Below are positions 38,050 to 47,178 of a stretch of 64,000 nucleotides of DNA, in pieces. Origin of the DNA: Psychromonas sp. 14N.309.X.WAT.B.A12 (GTDB lineage: Bacteria; Pseudomonadota; Gammaproteobacteria; Enterobacterales; Psychromonadaceae); NCBI RefSeq assembly GCF_030397575.1, contig NZ_JAPNXS010000002.1:62001-126000 (forward strand). Reading direction: 5' to 3'. Both the position numbers and the translations under genes were made by a program. The notes below the pieces were generated by a model that worked only from the letters and a program-made list of their open reading frames with translations, was not told the DNA's origin and ran no database searches. The stretch's first letter is position 1. Every line of letters begins with the position of its first letter.

Positions 38050-40077
38050 TTATCCTGTTGCAATAAGTTGCTCGTGTAATTTAGAGACTTGATCACGTAA
38101 TTGAGCAGCTTTTTCAAACTCTAAATCCTTTGCAAAGGCAAACATTTGCTTTTCTAATTTAGCAATCTCTTTCAAAATTTCCTGCTCTGAACGAACCACT
38201 TTATCAGCGGAATATGGCGCATCGGTTTCAGCCACTTTATTCAATGGTGTAATGGTTGATTTTGGTTGAGGGTTTTGCCCTAGTTGCATCACATCGGCCA
38301 CTGACTTCGACAACCCTTTCGGTGATATGCCATTTTCTTTATTAAAGTTATCTTGCAGTTCTCTTCTATCTTCAGTGGTTTTAATCGCTTTTTTCATTGA
38401 GTCAGTAATTCTATCAGCATATAAAATGGCTTTACCTTCAAGGTTACGTGCTGCACGTCCCATGGTTTGAATCAACGAACGCTCTGAACGTAAGAATCCT
38501 TCTTTATCTGCATCAAGTATCGCCACTAAAGAAACCTCTGGAATGTCTAGCCCTTCTCGTAATAAGTTAATACCGATCAACACATCAAATATACCTAGGC
38601 GTAAATCACGAATAATCTCCACACGCTCCACGGTATCTACATCAGAATGCAGGTAACGTACTTTAATACCGTGTTCATTTAAGTATTCAGTTAAATCCTC
38701 TGCCATACGTTTCGTTAATGTAGTGACCAACACTCGTTCACTTTTAGGAATGCGAATATTAATTTCAGATAGTAGGTCATCAACCTGAGAACTAACCGGA
38801 CGTACTTCAATAATTGGGTCCAATAAACCAGTCGGACGTATCACCTGCCTGATAATATCACCCTGTGATTTATCTATTTCATAGTCGCTCGGTGTTGCCG
38901 ATACATATATGGTTTGTGGAGCAAGCTTTTCAAATTCTTCAAATTTAAGAGGACGATTATCTAACGCAGAGGGTAACCGAAACCCATAATTGACTAGATT
39001 TTCTTTACGTGACCGGTCACCTTTATACATCGCGCCAATTTGCGGCACAGTAACATGGCTTTCATCCAATATTAATAAGCCATCTTTAGGTAAATAATCA
39101 AATAAGGTAGGCGGCGCTTCGCCCTGCCCTCTACTAGACAGATAACGTGAATAGTTTTCGATACCTGAACAATAACCTAACTCGTTCATCATCTCTAAAT
39201 CATATAACGTACGCTGCGAAATGCGCTGCTCTTCTATTAATTTATTTTCCGCTAAGAACTCTTTTTTACGTTCCTGTAATTCTTCTTTAATACCTTCAAT
39301 AGCATTTAAGATTTGCTCTCTTGGAGTCACATAATGAGTTTTAGGAAAAATTGTGGTGCGCGATAATTTTTCTAACTGCTGTCCGGTGAGTGGGTCGAAT
39401 ACACTTATGCCTTCTACCTCATCGTCAAATAGCTCAATGCGTATTGCTTGTTTCTCTGAATCAGCAGGGAAAATATCAACAACTTCCCCTCGTACTCTAA
39501 ATGTACCGCGACTTAACTCAGTTTCATTACGGGTATATTGAATATCCACTAATCGCTGTAAAATATCACGACTTGAAATTATCTCTCCAACACTGATATG
39601 TAACATCATTTGTAAATAAGATTGTGGATCACCTAAACCATAAATAGCTGACACTGATGCAACTAACACTACATCTTTACGCTCTAGTAAGGCTTTAGTA
39701 GCCGATAACCGCATCTGTTCTATATGTGCATTTACCGCAGCATCTTTTTCTATAAAAGAATCAGAGCTAGGTACATAGGCTTCCGGCTGATAATAATCAT
39801 AATAAGAAACAAAATACTCCACCGCGTTATGTGGGAAGAACGCTTTCATTTCACCATACAATTGAGCCGCTAGGGTTTTGTTTGGCGCGAGGATCAAGGT
39901 GGGTTTATTCAATTGAGCAATAGTATTGGCTAATGTAAATGTTTTACCCGAACCGGTTACCCCTAATAGCGTTTGATAAGCAAGACCAGACTCAATCCCT
40001 TCGACTAACTGCTCTATCGCTTGTGGTTGGTCCCCTGCGGGAGAAAATGGACATACTAATTCAAATGACTTACTCAT
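38050..40077 (-). CDS. uvrB: UvrABC system protein B
   Basis: Damage-verifying helicase-like subunit of nucleotide excision repair. The 675-residue chain has Walker [11 protein letters not shown], the beta-hairpin region [12 protein letters not shown], Walker B LDESH, the helicase motif [13 protein letters not shown], and the C-terminal UVR motif ([21 protein letters not shown] region) that contacts UvrC. Length equals E. coli UvrB (673). I could not find a clear LexA box in the 150 bases upstream. Confidence 0.98.
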   Translation of the reverse strand: MSKSFELVCPFSPAGDQPQAIEQLVEGIESGLAYQTLLGVTGSGKTFTLANTIAQLNKPTLILAPNKTLAAQLYGEMKAFFPHNAVEYFVSYYDYYQPEAYVPSSDSFIEKDAAVNAHIEQMRLSATKALLERKDVVLVASVSAIYGLGDPQSYLQMMLHISVGEIISSRDILQRLVDIQYTRNETELSRGTFRVRGEVVDIFPADSEKQAIRIELFDDEVEGISVFDPLTGQQLEKLSRTTIFPKTHYVTPREQILNAIEGIKEELQERKKEFLAENKLIEEQRISQRTLYDLEMMNELGYCSGIENYSRYLSSRGQGEAPPTLFDYLPKDGLLILDESHVTVPQIGAMYKGDRSRKENLVNYGFRLPSALDNRPLKFEEFEKLAPQTIYVSATPSDYEIDKSQGDIIRQVIRPTGLLDPIIEVRPVSSQVDDLLSEINIRIPKSERVLVTTLTKRMAEDLTEYLNEHGIKVRYLHSDVDTVERVEIIRDLRLGIFDVLIGINLLREGLDIPEVSLVAILDADKEGFLRSERSLIQTMGRAARNLEGKAILYADRITDSMKKAIKTTEDRRELQDNFNKENGISPKGLSKSVADVMQLGQNPQPKSTITPLNKVAETDAPYSADKVVRSEQEILKEIAKLEKQMFAFAKDLEFEKAAQLRDQVSKLHEQLIATG

Positions 40078-40994
40078 AAACCCTCTTTACAACCTGTTAA
40101 TACTACTCACTCAAAAAGTGTTACCAGTATAGTTATCTTTTTATCTTACCATTACTCATTCGCAACAGAATGATCCTTTACGAATAAAATTAAATAAATG
40201 CAGATCGTAAAAACTGAAAACCATAAAAACACGTAGTATGTAAAATTATTATCCTCAAACCTGCATTTTAATTAACAACAATGCTACAAAATAAGCCAAT
40301 AAGCCCCTTTTTATTTATCAAATGTTATTTACTATCCAATAAATAAAGCCTCACAAAACACATATCCTCCTAAAATAGCTTGTAGAATAAATAAACAATA
40401 TAAATTCTGTTATGTAAAAGTTTGTCAATAAAAATAAATTAATATATTTTCAAATAATACACACATAGCTATTGACAGACTAATAAATAAAGAGCCGGTA
40501 TAGATTACTAAACCTTCTCTATAAAAAACCACTTGACGATTATAACCAGTTGAAAATAAAGGGTTATTTATTACGGTTAAAAATAACTCTATTTAACCAA
40601 AAGCAAGGTATAGCAAGGCCTTCAGACACTTCTCATTGAACTTCCCACAGAGTTATCCACAGAAAAAGTGGATAACCACCGCTAGCCTAGAGTTAATCAG
40701 TGTTACAGAAAGATTAAGGTAATATGACGAAGATCTCACAATAAAAAAAATAGCCTGACTAGGTCAAATTTTATGCAAAATGTTTTTAGTAAAGTTATCG
40801 TCTGTTTAGCATGGCAAACAGCTAAATACTTGCTCATAATAGGTAAAACACCTCTTTATTAGATAAAAATATCCTATACAAAATAAGTAGTGGTTAAAAT
40901 AAAATCGATTAATGGCATCGCTTAAGATAAATTAACTCGCTTCTATAATAGGTTTGCTATGATGTACCTTTACTCACCCAATCAGGATCTAAAA
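40078..40994. other. Large AT-rich gap upstream of uvrB, no gene seen
   Basis: A stretch of about 917 bases between divergent uvrB and the YajG-like lipoprotein gene, the longest gene-free stretch in the window. It is very AT-rich. It holds an inverted pair of DnaA-box-like sites (40652-40676), an AT-rich inverted repeat TTTATTTAT / ATAAATAAA (40310-40347), a TTGACA at 40472 without a well-placed -10, and a 6-codon ORF after AAGG near 40724. No gene or clear RNA terminator was found. Confidence 0.5.
40652..40676. promoter_or_regulatory. Inverted pair of DnaA-box-like sites
   Basis: TTATCCACA at 40653-40661 is a perfect DnaA box. The opposite strand carries TTATCCACT at 40667-40675, one mismatch from consensus. 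Together they form a 9-bp inverted repeat GTTATCCAC / GTGGATAAC spaced by 7 bases. The role is unknown; GATC sites are too few nearby for a typical oriC. Confidence 0.5.
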
Positions 40995-41579
40995 ATGTTT
41001 AAAATGTGTTGCAAATGGCTTTTACTCAATATCAGTTTATTCACTTTGTTAGGGTGTGCTTCCACTCCCACTTATACCAATATCACACCCCAGGTTAATC
41101 TTGAACAAAATAGACAAGCATTCACCAACTTGCAGCCTTGGAAAATAGACAGCCAAGATTTACGTATAGCTCGACACGTTATTGAAATAACAGATGGAGA
41201 TGGGGTTGCCAAATTAATCAACGAACAGCAGTCATTACGTCTCTTAGTCGAAAAAAGTTTAACGAAGGCTTGGTTAGAGAATGGTTTAAAAACAGATGCT
41301 AACAGTGACTACCAAGTCGACATAAAACTGGTTAAAGCAATCGCTAAAGTGACTGAGTCGACTTTTAGTTACGATGCCTCGTCACAAATGGTAGTAGATG
41401 TTGCATTAAGCCATCGAGGTAAACACTTCCATAAAATATTCCGCTCTAATAAACAATGGGATGGTGCCTTTTCTAATCAGATTGACGGCATTACAGACCA
41501 ACTTAACAAGCAATTATCTTTATTATTAAAACAAATTATTGAAGATCAAGAATTAAACGGTCAGCTTCAACAATTTTAA
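40995..41579 (+). CDS. YajG-family lipoprotein
   Basis: A 194-residue predicted outer-membrane lipoprotein. The start at ATG 40995 has AGGAT upstream and leads directly into a signal peptide with lipobox LLGC, so Cys21 would be lipidated. An in-frame ATG at 40959 would add 12 residues. The mature part resembles the YajG family (DUF of about 190 residues) in size and pattern, including DYQVDIKLVKAIAKV and the basic HRGKHFHK segment. Function is unknown. It lies 26 bases upstream of a periplasmic cyclophilin and is probably cotranscribed with it. Confidence 0.8.
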   Translation: MFKMCCKWLLLNISLFTLLGCASTPTYTNITPQVNLEQNRQAFTNLQPWKIDSQDLRIARHVIEITDGDGVAKLINEQQSLRLLVEKSLTKAWLENGLKTDANSDYQVDIKLVKAIAKVTESTFSYDASSQMVVDVALSHRGKHFHKIFRSNKQWDGAFSNQIDGITDQLNKQLSLLLKQIIEDQELNGQLQQF

Positions 41580-41605
41580 ATATCTACTTATATCAAGGAA
41601 ATTAC

Positions 41606-42151
41606 ATGAAATTTATTACCGCACTATTCTTTTTATTAATGAGCAATACCGTACTTGCTGCAAATCCAACTGTACTAATTGATACGAATAAAGGCCAAAT
41701 AACTCTTGAGCTGTATCCTAATGAAGCACCTAAAACCGTTGAAAATTTTTTGACTTACATACAGAAAGATCAGTTTAAAGGAACTGTCTTTCACCGTGTG
41801 ATTGATGGGTTTATGATTCAAGGAGGTGGCTTTTTAACATCAGGGCAACGTGCAGAAACGCTTGCGCCTATTAAAAATGAATCAACTAATGGTTTAAGCA
41901 ATAAACGTGGGACGATTGCCATGGCACGAACTAATTCACCTCACTCTGCTTCTCGTCAGTTTTTCATTAATCAAAAAGACAATAGTTTTTTAGATGCAAA
42001 GGGAAGCCAATGGGGTTATGCAGTATTTGGCAAAGTTACTGAAGGGTTAGATGTAGTTGATAGTATCGCTAAAGTGCAAACAACATCCCAGGACAAACCT
42101 TTACATAACATCATAATCAATAGCATTGTTGTTCAAGAGAACCAAGAATAA
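41606..42151 (+). CDS. Periplasmic peptidyl-prolyl cis-trans isomerase, cyclophilin type
   Basis: Folding helper that isomerises Xaa-Pro bonds. The 181-residue protein has an N-terminal signal peptide (cleavage after TVLA) followed by a complete cyclophilin domain: VFHRVIDGFMIQGGG, the catalytic Arg in FHR, SASRQFFINQKDNSFLD and YAVFGKVTEG. Export suggests PpiA-like placement in the periplasm rather than the cytosolic PpiB role, though the bacterial domain itself is of the PpiA/PpiB type. AAGGAAATT precedes the ATG. Confidence 0.9.
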   Translation: MKFITALFFLLMSNTVLAANPTVLIDTNKGQITLELYPNEAPKTVENFLTYIQKDQFKGTVFHRVIDGFMIQGGGFLTSGQRAETLAPIKNESTNGLSNKRGTIAMARTNSPHSASRQFFINQKDNSFLDAKGSQWGYAVFGKVTEGLDVVDSIAKVQTTSQDKPLHNIIINSIVVQENQE

Positions 42152-42178
42152 ATACTTTAAAGCGTCTTTTTCAGAGCA

Positions 42179-42209
42179 AAAAAATGCGACTGTTTAAGTC
42201 GCATTTTTT
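42179..42209. terminator. Bidirectional terminator between the cyclophilin gene and minE
   Basis: Perfect 13-bp stem AAAAAATGCGACT / AGTCGCATTTTTT with a 5-base loop. A/T-rich arms on both sides give a U run on either strand. Confidence 0.92.
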
Positions 42210-42240
42210 ATTTGAAGCGCTATATCTCATCAGATATAGA

Positions 42241-42507
42241 TTACTTTTGTTTTGGTAACGTTACATTCACTTCTAATACAGATAGCTCATCTTCTTCTTT
42301 ATCACTGAATTCACATTTAACATCATCTGTTGAGATATCCATGTATTTACGGATAACTGCGACCAGCTCTTTTTGTAATTCAGGCATGTAAGATGGAACA
42401 TCAAAGCTAGAGTGTTCGTGTGCAACAATGATCTGTAAACGATCTTTAGCTAATTTAGCCGTACCTTTTTTTGGTTTGTCCTTAATAAAGTATTGTAATA
42501 ATCCCAT
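42241..42507 (-). CDS. minE: Cell division topological factor MinE
   Basis: Drives pole-to-pole oscillation of MinD and so places the division site at mid-cell. The 88-residue length equals E. coli MinE. I chose the ATG at 42507 (MGLLQYFIKD), one base after the minD stop; an in-frame upstream start would add four residues and overlap minD. The anti-MinCD helix lies in KLAKDRLQIIVAHE, and the C-terminal half is the topological specificity domain. A terminator follows. Confidence 0.95.
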   Translation of the reverse strand: MGLLQYFIKDKPKKGTAKLAKDRLQIIVAHEHSSFDVPSYMPELQKELVAVIRKYMDISTDDVKCEFSDKEEDELSVLEVNVTLPKQK

Positions 42508-42508
42508 T

Positions 42509-43321
42509 TTATCCCCCAAATATACGACTTAAAAAGCCTTTCTTTTCGACCGTTACAAAACGTAAGTCGCGTTTTTCTCCTAATAATCTATCAACAGCAT
42601 CTTGATATGCCTTACCTGCATCACAATCTTGATTTAAGATAACAGGTTCACCTAAGTTAGATGCACTTAATACATCTTGAGACTCAGGAATCACGCCCAA
42701 TAAATCAATACCTAATAGGTCATCAATATCTTCAATACTTAACATCTCTTCACGCTCAACACGCTCAGGAGAATAACGTGTAATTAACAGGTGTACCTTA
42801 ACCGGTTCCATCTGTTTTTCTGAACGGTAAGACTTACTTGATAGCATGCCTGTAATACGATCAGAATCTCGTACAGAAGAGACTTCCGGATTAGTAGTTA
42901 CAACAGCTTCATCAGCAAAATACAAGGCCATCATCGCACCTTGTTCAATACCAGCTGGTGAATCACAGATGATATAATCGAAACCATCGGCTTTTAACGC
43001 ATCGATAACTTCAGCCACACCTTCTTTACTCAACGCATCTTTATTGCGCGTTTGAGAAGCAGGTAAAATGTATAAGGTCTCAACACGCTTATCTTTTACT
43101 AATGCTTGCTGTAAGTTTGCTTCGCCGTTAATCACGTTAATCAAATCGTAAACAACACGTCGCTCACATCCCATGATTAGATCTAGATTTCGTAGACCAA
43201 TATCAAAATCAATAATAACCGTTTTAGCGCCCGTTTTCGCTAACCCTGTACCAATAGCAGCACTACTTGTTGTTTTACCAACGCCGCCTTTACCAGATGT
43301 GACAACAATTACCTTTGCCAT
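42509..43321 (-). CDS. minD: Septum site-determining ATPase MinD
   Basis: Membrane-bound ATPase that recruits MinC and oscillates with MinE. The deviant Walker A motif GKGGVGKTTSS is at the N-terminus, followed by FDIGLRNLDLIMGCERR. The C-terminal amphipathic membrane helix KKGFLSRIFGG is intact. Length 270 equals E. coli MinD. It lies 18 bases after minC and one base before minE. Confidence 0.98.
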   Translation of the reverse strand: MAKVIVVTSGKGGVGKTTSSAAIGTGLAKTGAKTVIIDFDIGLRNLDLIMGCERRVVYDLINVINGEANLQQALVKDKRVETLYILPASQTRNKDALSKEGVAEVIDALKADGFDYIICDSPAGIEQGAMMALYFADEAVVTTNPEVSSVRDSDRITGMLSSKSYRSEKQMEPVKVHLLITRYSPERVEREEMLSIEDIDDLLGIDLLGVIPESQDVLSASNLGEPVILNQDCDAGKAYQDAVDRLLGEKRDLRFVTVEKKGFLSRIFGG

Positions 43322-43339
43322 ATAACTTTCCTTTGAATT

Positions 43340-44086
43340 TTAAATTTTATTTAAACTTGAAAAGACCAAATTTTGGTCCTCTAAAGAAACAGAGCAAGAG
43401 GTAGACCACATATCCTCTGGTAATGTTTCACTTAATTTATAAACACCCGCAATTGATACTAATTCAGGCTCTAATACAGTACAAAAGATAGCCGCACTCG
43501 TGTTGCCCATGGCACCCGCTAATGCTTTACCTCTTAATGTTCCATATATATGAATGTTGCCATCGGCAATAACTTCAGCGCCGGCACCCACATCGCCGTT
43601 AATCACCAAATCACATTCTTTAGCATAAATTTGTTGGCCTGAGCGGACTCGTCCAACATGCACTTTTGTTTTCACTTCGCTGACCACATATTCAGAGTCA
43701 TCTAACGAAGCTTCAGTGCTTTGTGTATTTTGTTGTTCTGATTCAGCTGACTGTTCGGTTGTTTTTTCCGAAGGTGTTGCTTTGACCACTTGTCTTTTTG
43801 AACCATGCAATAGTGCAATCGAATGCTCAATTGCTAACTGTTTTTGTGCTTCTGATACCGTTCCAGTAATGCCCACTAAAATAAAGCCATGCTCTGCAAC
43901 TGTACGCTTTAATTGAGAAAAATCGATATTTAATGAAGATTCTTCTATATTTACCACCATGGGAGTATTAGCAAAAAACTCAGGTGCCATTAGTCGTCTT
44001 TTATTCAACTCTTCAGCTAATGCTGAAAGTGATTCACTTTCAAGATTGACGACCAATAAGGTAAAATTCAACGATTTTAACGTCAT
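43340..44086 (-). CDS. minC: Septum site-determining inhibitor MinC
   Basis: Inhibits FtsZ polymerisation near the poles. The N-terminal FtsZ-binding domain (about 1-105) is followed by a polar linker rich in Gln, Ser and Glu, then the C-terminal beta-helix ([40 protein letters not shown]) that binds MinD. Length 248 is slightly above E. coli MinC (231), mainly because of the linker. It heads minCDE and is divergent from ycgL. Confidence 0.95.
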   Translation of the reverse strand: MTLKSLNFTLLVVNLESESLSALAEELNKRRLMAPEFFANTPMVVNIEESSLNIDFSQLKRTVAEHGFILVGITGTVSEAQKQLAIEHSIALLHGSKRQVVKATPSEKTTEQSAESEQQNTQSTEASLDDSEYVVSEVKTKVHVGRVRSGQQIYAKECDLVINGDVGAGAEVIADGNIHIYGTLRGKALAGAMGNTSAAIFCTVLEPELVSIAGVYKLSETLPEDMWSTSCSVSLEDQNLVFSSLNKI

Positions 44087-44212
44087 AATTGTCCTTTCTA
44101 ATTAAATCTTTCTGTTTTGACATAAAATTCAGTCAATTTCTATAAAAAATAAATGCTTATGCATGTTATAGTTTGCGTCAACATTAGGCAAGTAAAGGGC
44201 TCGATAAGTATT

Positions 44213-44503
44213 ATGTTATGTGCTGTATATAAAAGTATCCGTAAACCGCAAACCTATCTTTTTGTTGCAAAACGAGACGACTTTTCTCGCGTCCCCACTC
44301 CTTTGCTCGAACAATTTGGTCCACCGAAATTAGTCTCTGTATTAAATATTACAGACACCACTAAAATGGCGATGGCAAAAGCACCTAAAGTGATCGCTGA
44401 AGTCACTTTATCTGGTTTTTATTTACAGCTTCCACCACCACCTGTAGATTACTTAAAAGACCATAAACAACGTAAACAACAGCAATTGGAATCAGATTCA
44501 TGA
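44213..44503 (+). CDS. ycgL: YcgL-domain protein
   Basis: A 96-residue protein with the YcgL signature: an N-terminal LCAVYKS and YLFVAKRDDFSRVP, and the C-terminal GFYLQLPPPP. The function is unknown. I chose ATG 44213; an earlier in-frame ATG would add 20 residues not found in relatives. The 3' end overlaps the next gene by 4 bases (ATGA), so they are translationally coupled. The minC-ycgL divergent layout is conserved from E. coli. Confidence 0.88.
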   Translation: MLCAVYKSIRKPQTYLFVAKRDDFSRVPTPLLEQFGPPKLVSVLNITDTTKMAMAKAPKVIAEVTLSGFYLQLPPPPVDYLKDHKQRKQQQLESDS

Positions 44504-45525
44504 AAGTAAAGAATGTATTACTTAACAATATTAGTCGCTCACTAAAAAGCCTTTCCGCGATCACTTTGTGCTGTTTTTCTATCACAAGTTTTGCAGCTAC
44601 AGAGCGTGACATTTCATTTACACAATATATCGATAATTTAAAACAAGAAGCCACTGAGCTAGGCATAGATCAAAATACCATCAATAGTGCCTTTAAAGAT
44701 GCTGAATTTTTGGAACGCAGTGTTTCGTCGGATAAACAGCAACCTGAATTCAAAATGACCTTGGATACTTACATTCCTCGTGCTGTTCCTGAATGGAAAG
44801 TAAAGCAAGCGCGTGAAGCTTATAAAAAGCATTACAAACTGTTGCATAAAATTGGTAAAGAATATGGCGTTCAACCCAGCTTTATTGTGGCGCTTTGGGG
44901 AATTGAAACTAATTTTGGACGCTTAACTGGGCGTCATTACGTCATCTCTTCATTAGCGACTATGGCGTATGAAGGCCGCCGTGAAGCATTATTTAAAAAG
45001 CAATTATTTGCAGCCTTAACCATTTTAGAACAAGGTCATATCAGCCAAGATAAATTTATTGGTTCATGGGCTGGTGCAATGGGTCAAGTACAATTTATGC
45101 CAACTTCATATCTAAATTATGCTGTTGATTATGATGGTGACGGTAGAAAAGATATATGGGGCACCCCTGCCGATGTATTTGCCTCTGCTGCTAATTACCT
45201 TAAAACTGAAGGGTGGGATAGTCGCCATATTTGGGGGCGCCAAGTTACCATTCCTAAAGATTTCGATACTGATCTAGCAGGTATTAAACAACAAAAATCA
45301 TTAGCTGAATGGCAGGTATTAGGTGTGCGTCGTTATGAAGGCCAAGACCTACCGGATGTTGATTTACAAGCTTCACTGATTATTCCTGATGATAAAAACG
45401 GTCGTGTTTACCTCGCTTATAATAATTATAAAGTACTGATGCATTGGAATCGTTCTTATTACTTTGCAACAGCGGTCACCTATCTTTCAGAACGTATTAT
45501 GTCACCGCAAATTGTAGTTGAGTAA
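44500..45525 (+). CDS. Lytic murein transglycosylase, MltB family
   Basis: Periplasmic peptidoglycan-cleaving enzyme of 341 residues. A signal peptide (cleavage after TSFA) without a lipobox suggests a soluble, not lipid-anchored, form. The catalytic Glu136 lies in ALWGIETNFGR; the substrate-groove motif GAMGQVQFMPTSYLNYAVDYDGDGRKDIW, split here as two segments, is complete, including the EF-hand-like DYDGDGRKD. The C-terminal peptidoglycan-binding domain found in some relatives is absent. It overlaps ycgL by 4 bases and precedes ycgN by 10. Confidence 0.92.
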   Translation: MKVKNVLLNNISRSLKSLSAITLCCFSITSFAATERDISFTQYIDNLKQEATELGIDQNTINSAFKDAEFLERSVSSDKQQPEFKMTLDTYIPRAVPEWKVKQAREAYKKHYKLLHKIGKEYGVQPSFIVALWGIETNFGRLTGRHYVISSLATMAYEGRREALFKKQLFAALTILEQGHISQDKFIGSWAGAMGQVQFMPTSYLNYAVDYDGDGRKDIWGTPADVFASAANYLKTEGWDSRHIWGRQVTIPKDFDTDLAGIKQQKSLAEWQVLGVRRYEGQDLPDVDLQASLIIPDDKNGRVYLAYNNYKVLMHWNRSYYFATAVTYLSERIMSPQIVVE

Positions 45526-45535
45526 GGAAAAGTAA

Positions 45536-45976
45536 ATGGACAAATTTTGGGAAACCAAGACACTTTCACAAATGTCACAACCAGAATGGGAATCACTCTG
45601 CGATGGTTGTGGTAAGTGCTGTCTTAATAAGATAATTGATGATGAAACAGAGGAGCTGCATTTTACGAATGTGGCCTGTCATCTTTTACACACCAAAACA
45701 TGCCGATGCAAAAAATATGAAAAGCGTTTAAAAATAGTACCAGAATGTGTGAAAGTATCCTTAGATGATATTGAACAATTTCATTGGTTACCTGCGAGTT
45801 GCGCCTATAAATTATTAGTGGAAGAAAAACCATTGCCTGAATGGCATCCATTATTAACAGGCAGTCAATCTGCAATGCATAAAGGCGGCCACTCAGTGCG
45901 CGGGAAAATAGTCTCAGAAACGCAGGTAGATCCTGATAATTTAGAAGATTATATTGCCATTTGGCCTGCAGAATAA
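45536..45976 (+). CDS. ycgN: YcgN-family cysteine-cluster protein
   Basis: A 146-residue protein with a conserved Cys cluster: CDGCGKCCLNK, then CHLLHTKTCRCKKY and later Cys residues. This suggests metal or Fe-S binding, but the role is unknown. WLPASCAYKLL and GHSVRGKIVSE are family segments. It follows the MltB-family gene by 10 bases and precedes the ArsC-like gene by 22, probably as one operon with ycgL. Confidence 0.9.
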   Translation: MDKFWETKTLSQMSQPEWESLCDGCGKCCLNKIIDDETEELHFTNVACHLLHTKTCRCKKYEKRLKIVPECVKVSLDDIEQFHWLPASCAYKLLVEEKPLPEWHPLLTGSQSAMHKGGHSVRGKIVSETQVDPDNLEDYIAIWPAE

Positions 45977-45998
45977 TAAATACAAGATAGAGAACGAT

Positions 45999-46349
45999 AT
46001 GACAGATATTACTTTTTACCACAACCCTCGCTGCTCTAAAAGCCGTGAAACATTAGCTTTAGTAGATAATGAACAACACCAAGTAGAAATAATTAAATAC
46101 TTAACCACACCACCTTCAGTGGAGACAATTACACAGCTAATTAAGCAGTTAGGATTTGATTCAGCACGTCAATTAATGCGCACTAAAGAAAGCGTATATA
46201 AAGAGTTAAACTTAGCTGAAGAGGAAGATGAAGTGGCATTAATTGCGGCGATGCAGGCCAACCCAAAATTAATTGAGCGCCCAATTGTAGTAGCTAATGG
46301 CAAAGCAGCCATCGGTCGTCCACCAGAGTCAGTATTAAGTATTTTATAA
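45999..46349 (+). CDS. yfgD: ArsC-family protein YfgD
   Basis: A thioredoxin-fold protein of 116 residues related to glutaredoxin-coupled arsenate reductases. The Cys-x-x-x-x-x-Arg-type site is HNPRCSKSRETLAL, and the further Arg positions are LMRTKES and ERPIVV. I chose ATG 45999. E. coli yfgD also lies next to hda and is not known to give arsenate resistance, so true arsenate reduction is uncertain; no arsB or arsR is nearby. Confidence 0.87.
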   Translation: MTDITFYHNPRCSKSRETLALVDNEQHQVEIIKYLTTPPSVETITQLIKQLGFDSARQLMRTKESVYKELNLAEEEDEVALIAAMQANPKLIERPIVVANGKAAIGRPPESVLSIL

Positions 46350-46368
46350 TCACCTAATATATAAAAAA

Positions 46369-46398
46369 CACCGATGATAGAAAACGATATCATCGGTG
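46369..46398. terminator. Terminator between yfgD and hda
   Basis: Perfect 11-bp stem CACCGATGATA / TATCATCGGTG with an 8-base loop. On the minus strand the stem is followed by TTTTTTATATATT, so it mainly serves hda. yfgD and hda converge here. Confidence 0.85.
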
Positions 46399-46441
46399 GT
46401 TCATGATCCAAATAACAGTCAAAGAATTATTAATAAACGCC

Positions 46442-47170
46442 TTATAAACGTAATACTTCTTTGACAAAAGGAATCGTTAGCTTACGTTTAGCTTCTAAAG
46501 ACGCATTATCTAATTGGTCTAGTGTATTTAATAACATACACATTTCACGGGATAAACGATTCAATAAAAATCGCCCCACATCAATTGGTAAACGCATCCC
46601 TTTTAACTGTGCTCGTAACTGTAATGCGCCTAATTTTTCTTCATCATTGAGCGGTTGTAAATGATGGCAAGCCCCCCACTCCAAACGTGATACTAAATCC
46701 ACTAACTCGATACCAATTTGTTTAGGTAAATCACTAGCAGAAATGACCAAATTCGCACCAGGTGCACGGTTATCTTTATTGTCTAACCAACGATTATAAA
46801 AATCGAACAGCGCTTTTTCCCATTGTTTGTTACCCGCAATCGCATCCACATTATCAATACATACGAGAGTGATATTTTCCATGTTTTCGAAAATATCTAA
46901 GGTCATACTACGATGATGATGCAAAGGAATATAAGCAACGGTTTCGCCTATTTCGTCCACTTCAGAACATAAAGCATGTAATAGGTGTGAACGGCCGCTG
47001 CCTGACTCTCCCCACATGTACAAGATAGGTTCGCCGATACCTACCACATTATTCTTAAGTAAAGTTAATAACTCGGCATTTTGACCAGGATAAAAGCTCG
47101 CAAAGGTTTCATCATCAGGAAACTTTAACGCCAATAAAGGGTATTGAAATCTTAATTCATCTTGAGGCAT
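46442..47170 (-). CDS. hda: DnaA-inactivating protein Hda
   Basis: AAA+ protein that, bound to the loaded beta clamp, drives ATP hydrolysis by DnaA and so prevents over-initiation. The 242 residues show PDDETFASFYPGQN, Walker A GESGSGRSHLL, Walker B-like LVCIDNVD and the sensor 2 region. The clamp-binding motif in E. coli is QLSLPL before PDDETF; here it reads QYPLL one residue further out, a divergent but recognisable form. It lies 8 bases after the DUF2066 gene. Confidence 0.93.
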   Translation of the reverse strand: MPQDELRFQYPLLALKFPDDETFASFYPGQNAELLTLLKNNVVGIGEPILYMWGESGSGRSHLLHALCSEVDEIGETVAYIPLHHHRSMTLDIFENMENITLVCIDNVDAIAGNKQWEKALFDFYNRWLDNKDNRAPGANLVISASDLPKQIGIELVDLVSRLEWGACHHLQPLNDEEKLGALQLRAQLKGMRLPIDVGRFLLNRLSREMCMLLNTLDQLDNASLEAKRKLTIPFVKEVLRL

Positions 47171-47178
47171 TAAATACT

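Noticed and set aside
40078-40230. LexA box upstream of uvrB
   Set aside because: I searched for CTG-N10-CAG with the usual AT-rich centre and found no good match.
40652-40676. Possible chromosomal origin of replication
   Set aside because: Only two DnaA-like sites and three GATC sites are seen in about 900 bases; oriC has many of each, and the usual origin neighbours are absent.
40078-40994. Quorum-sensing small RNA of the qrr type
   Set aside because: Vibrio carries qrr1 beside uvrB and luxO, but no luxO, sigma-54 promoter or qrr core sequence is visible here.
45663-46022. Minus-strand ORF of 119 codons opposite ycgN
   Set aside because: Antisense shadow with no motif or start signal.
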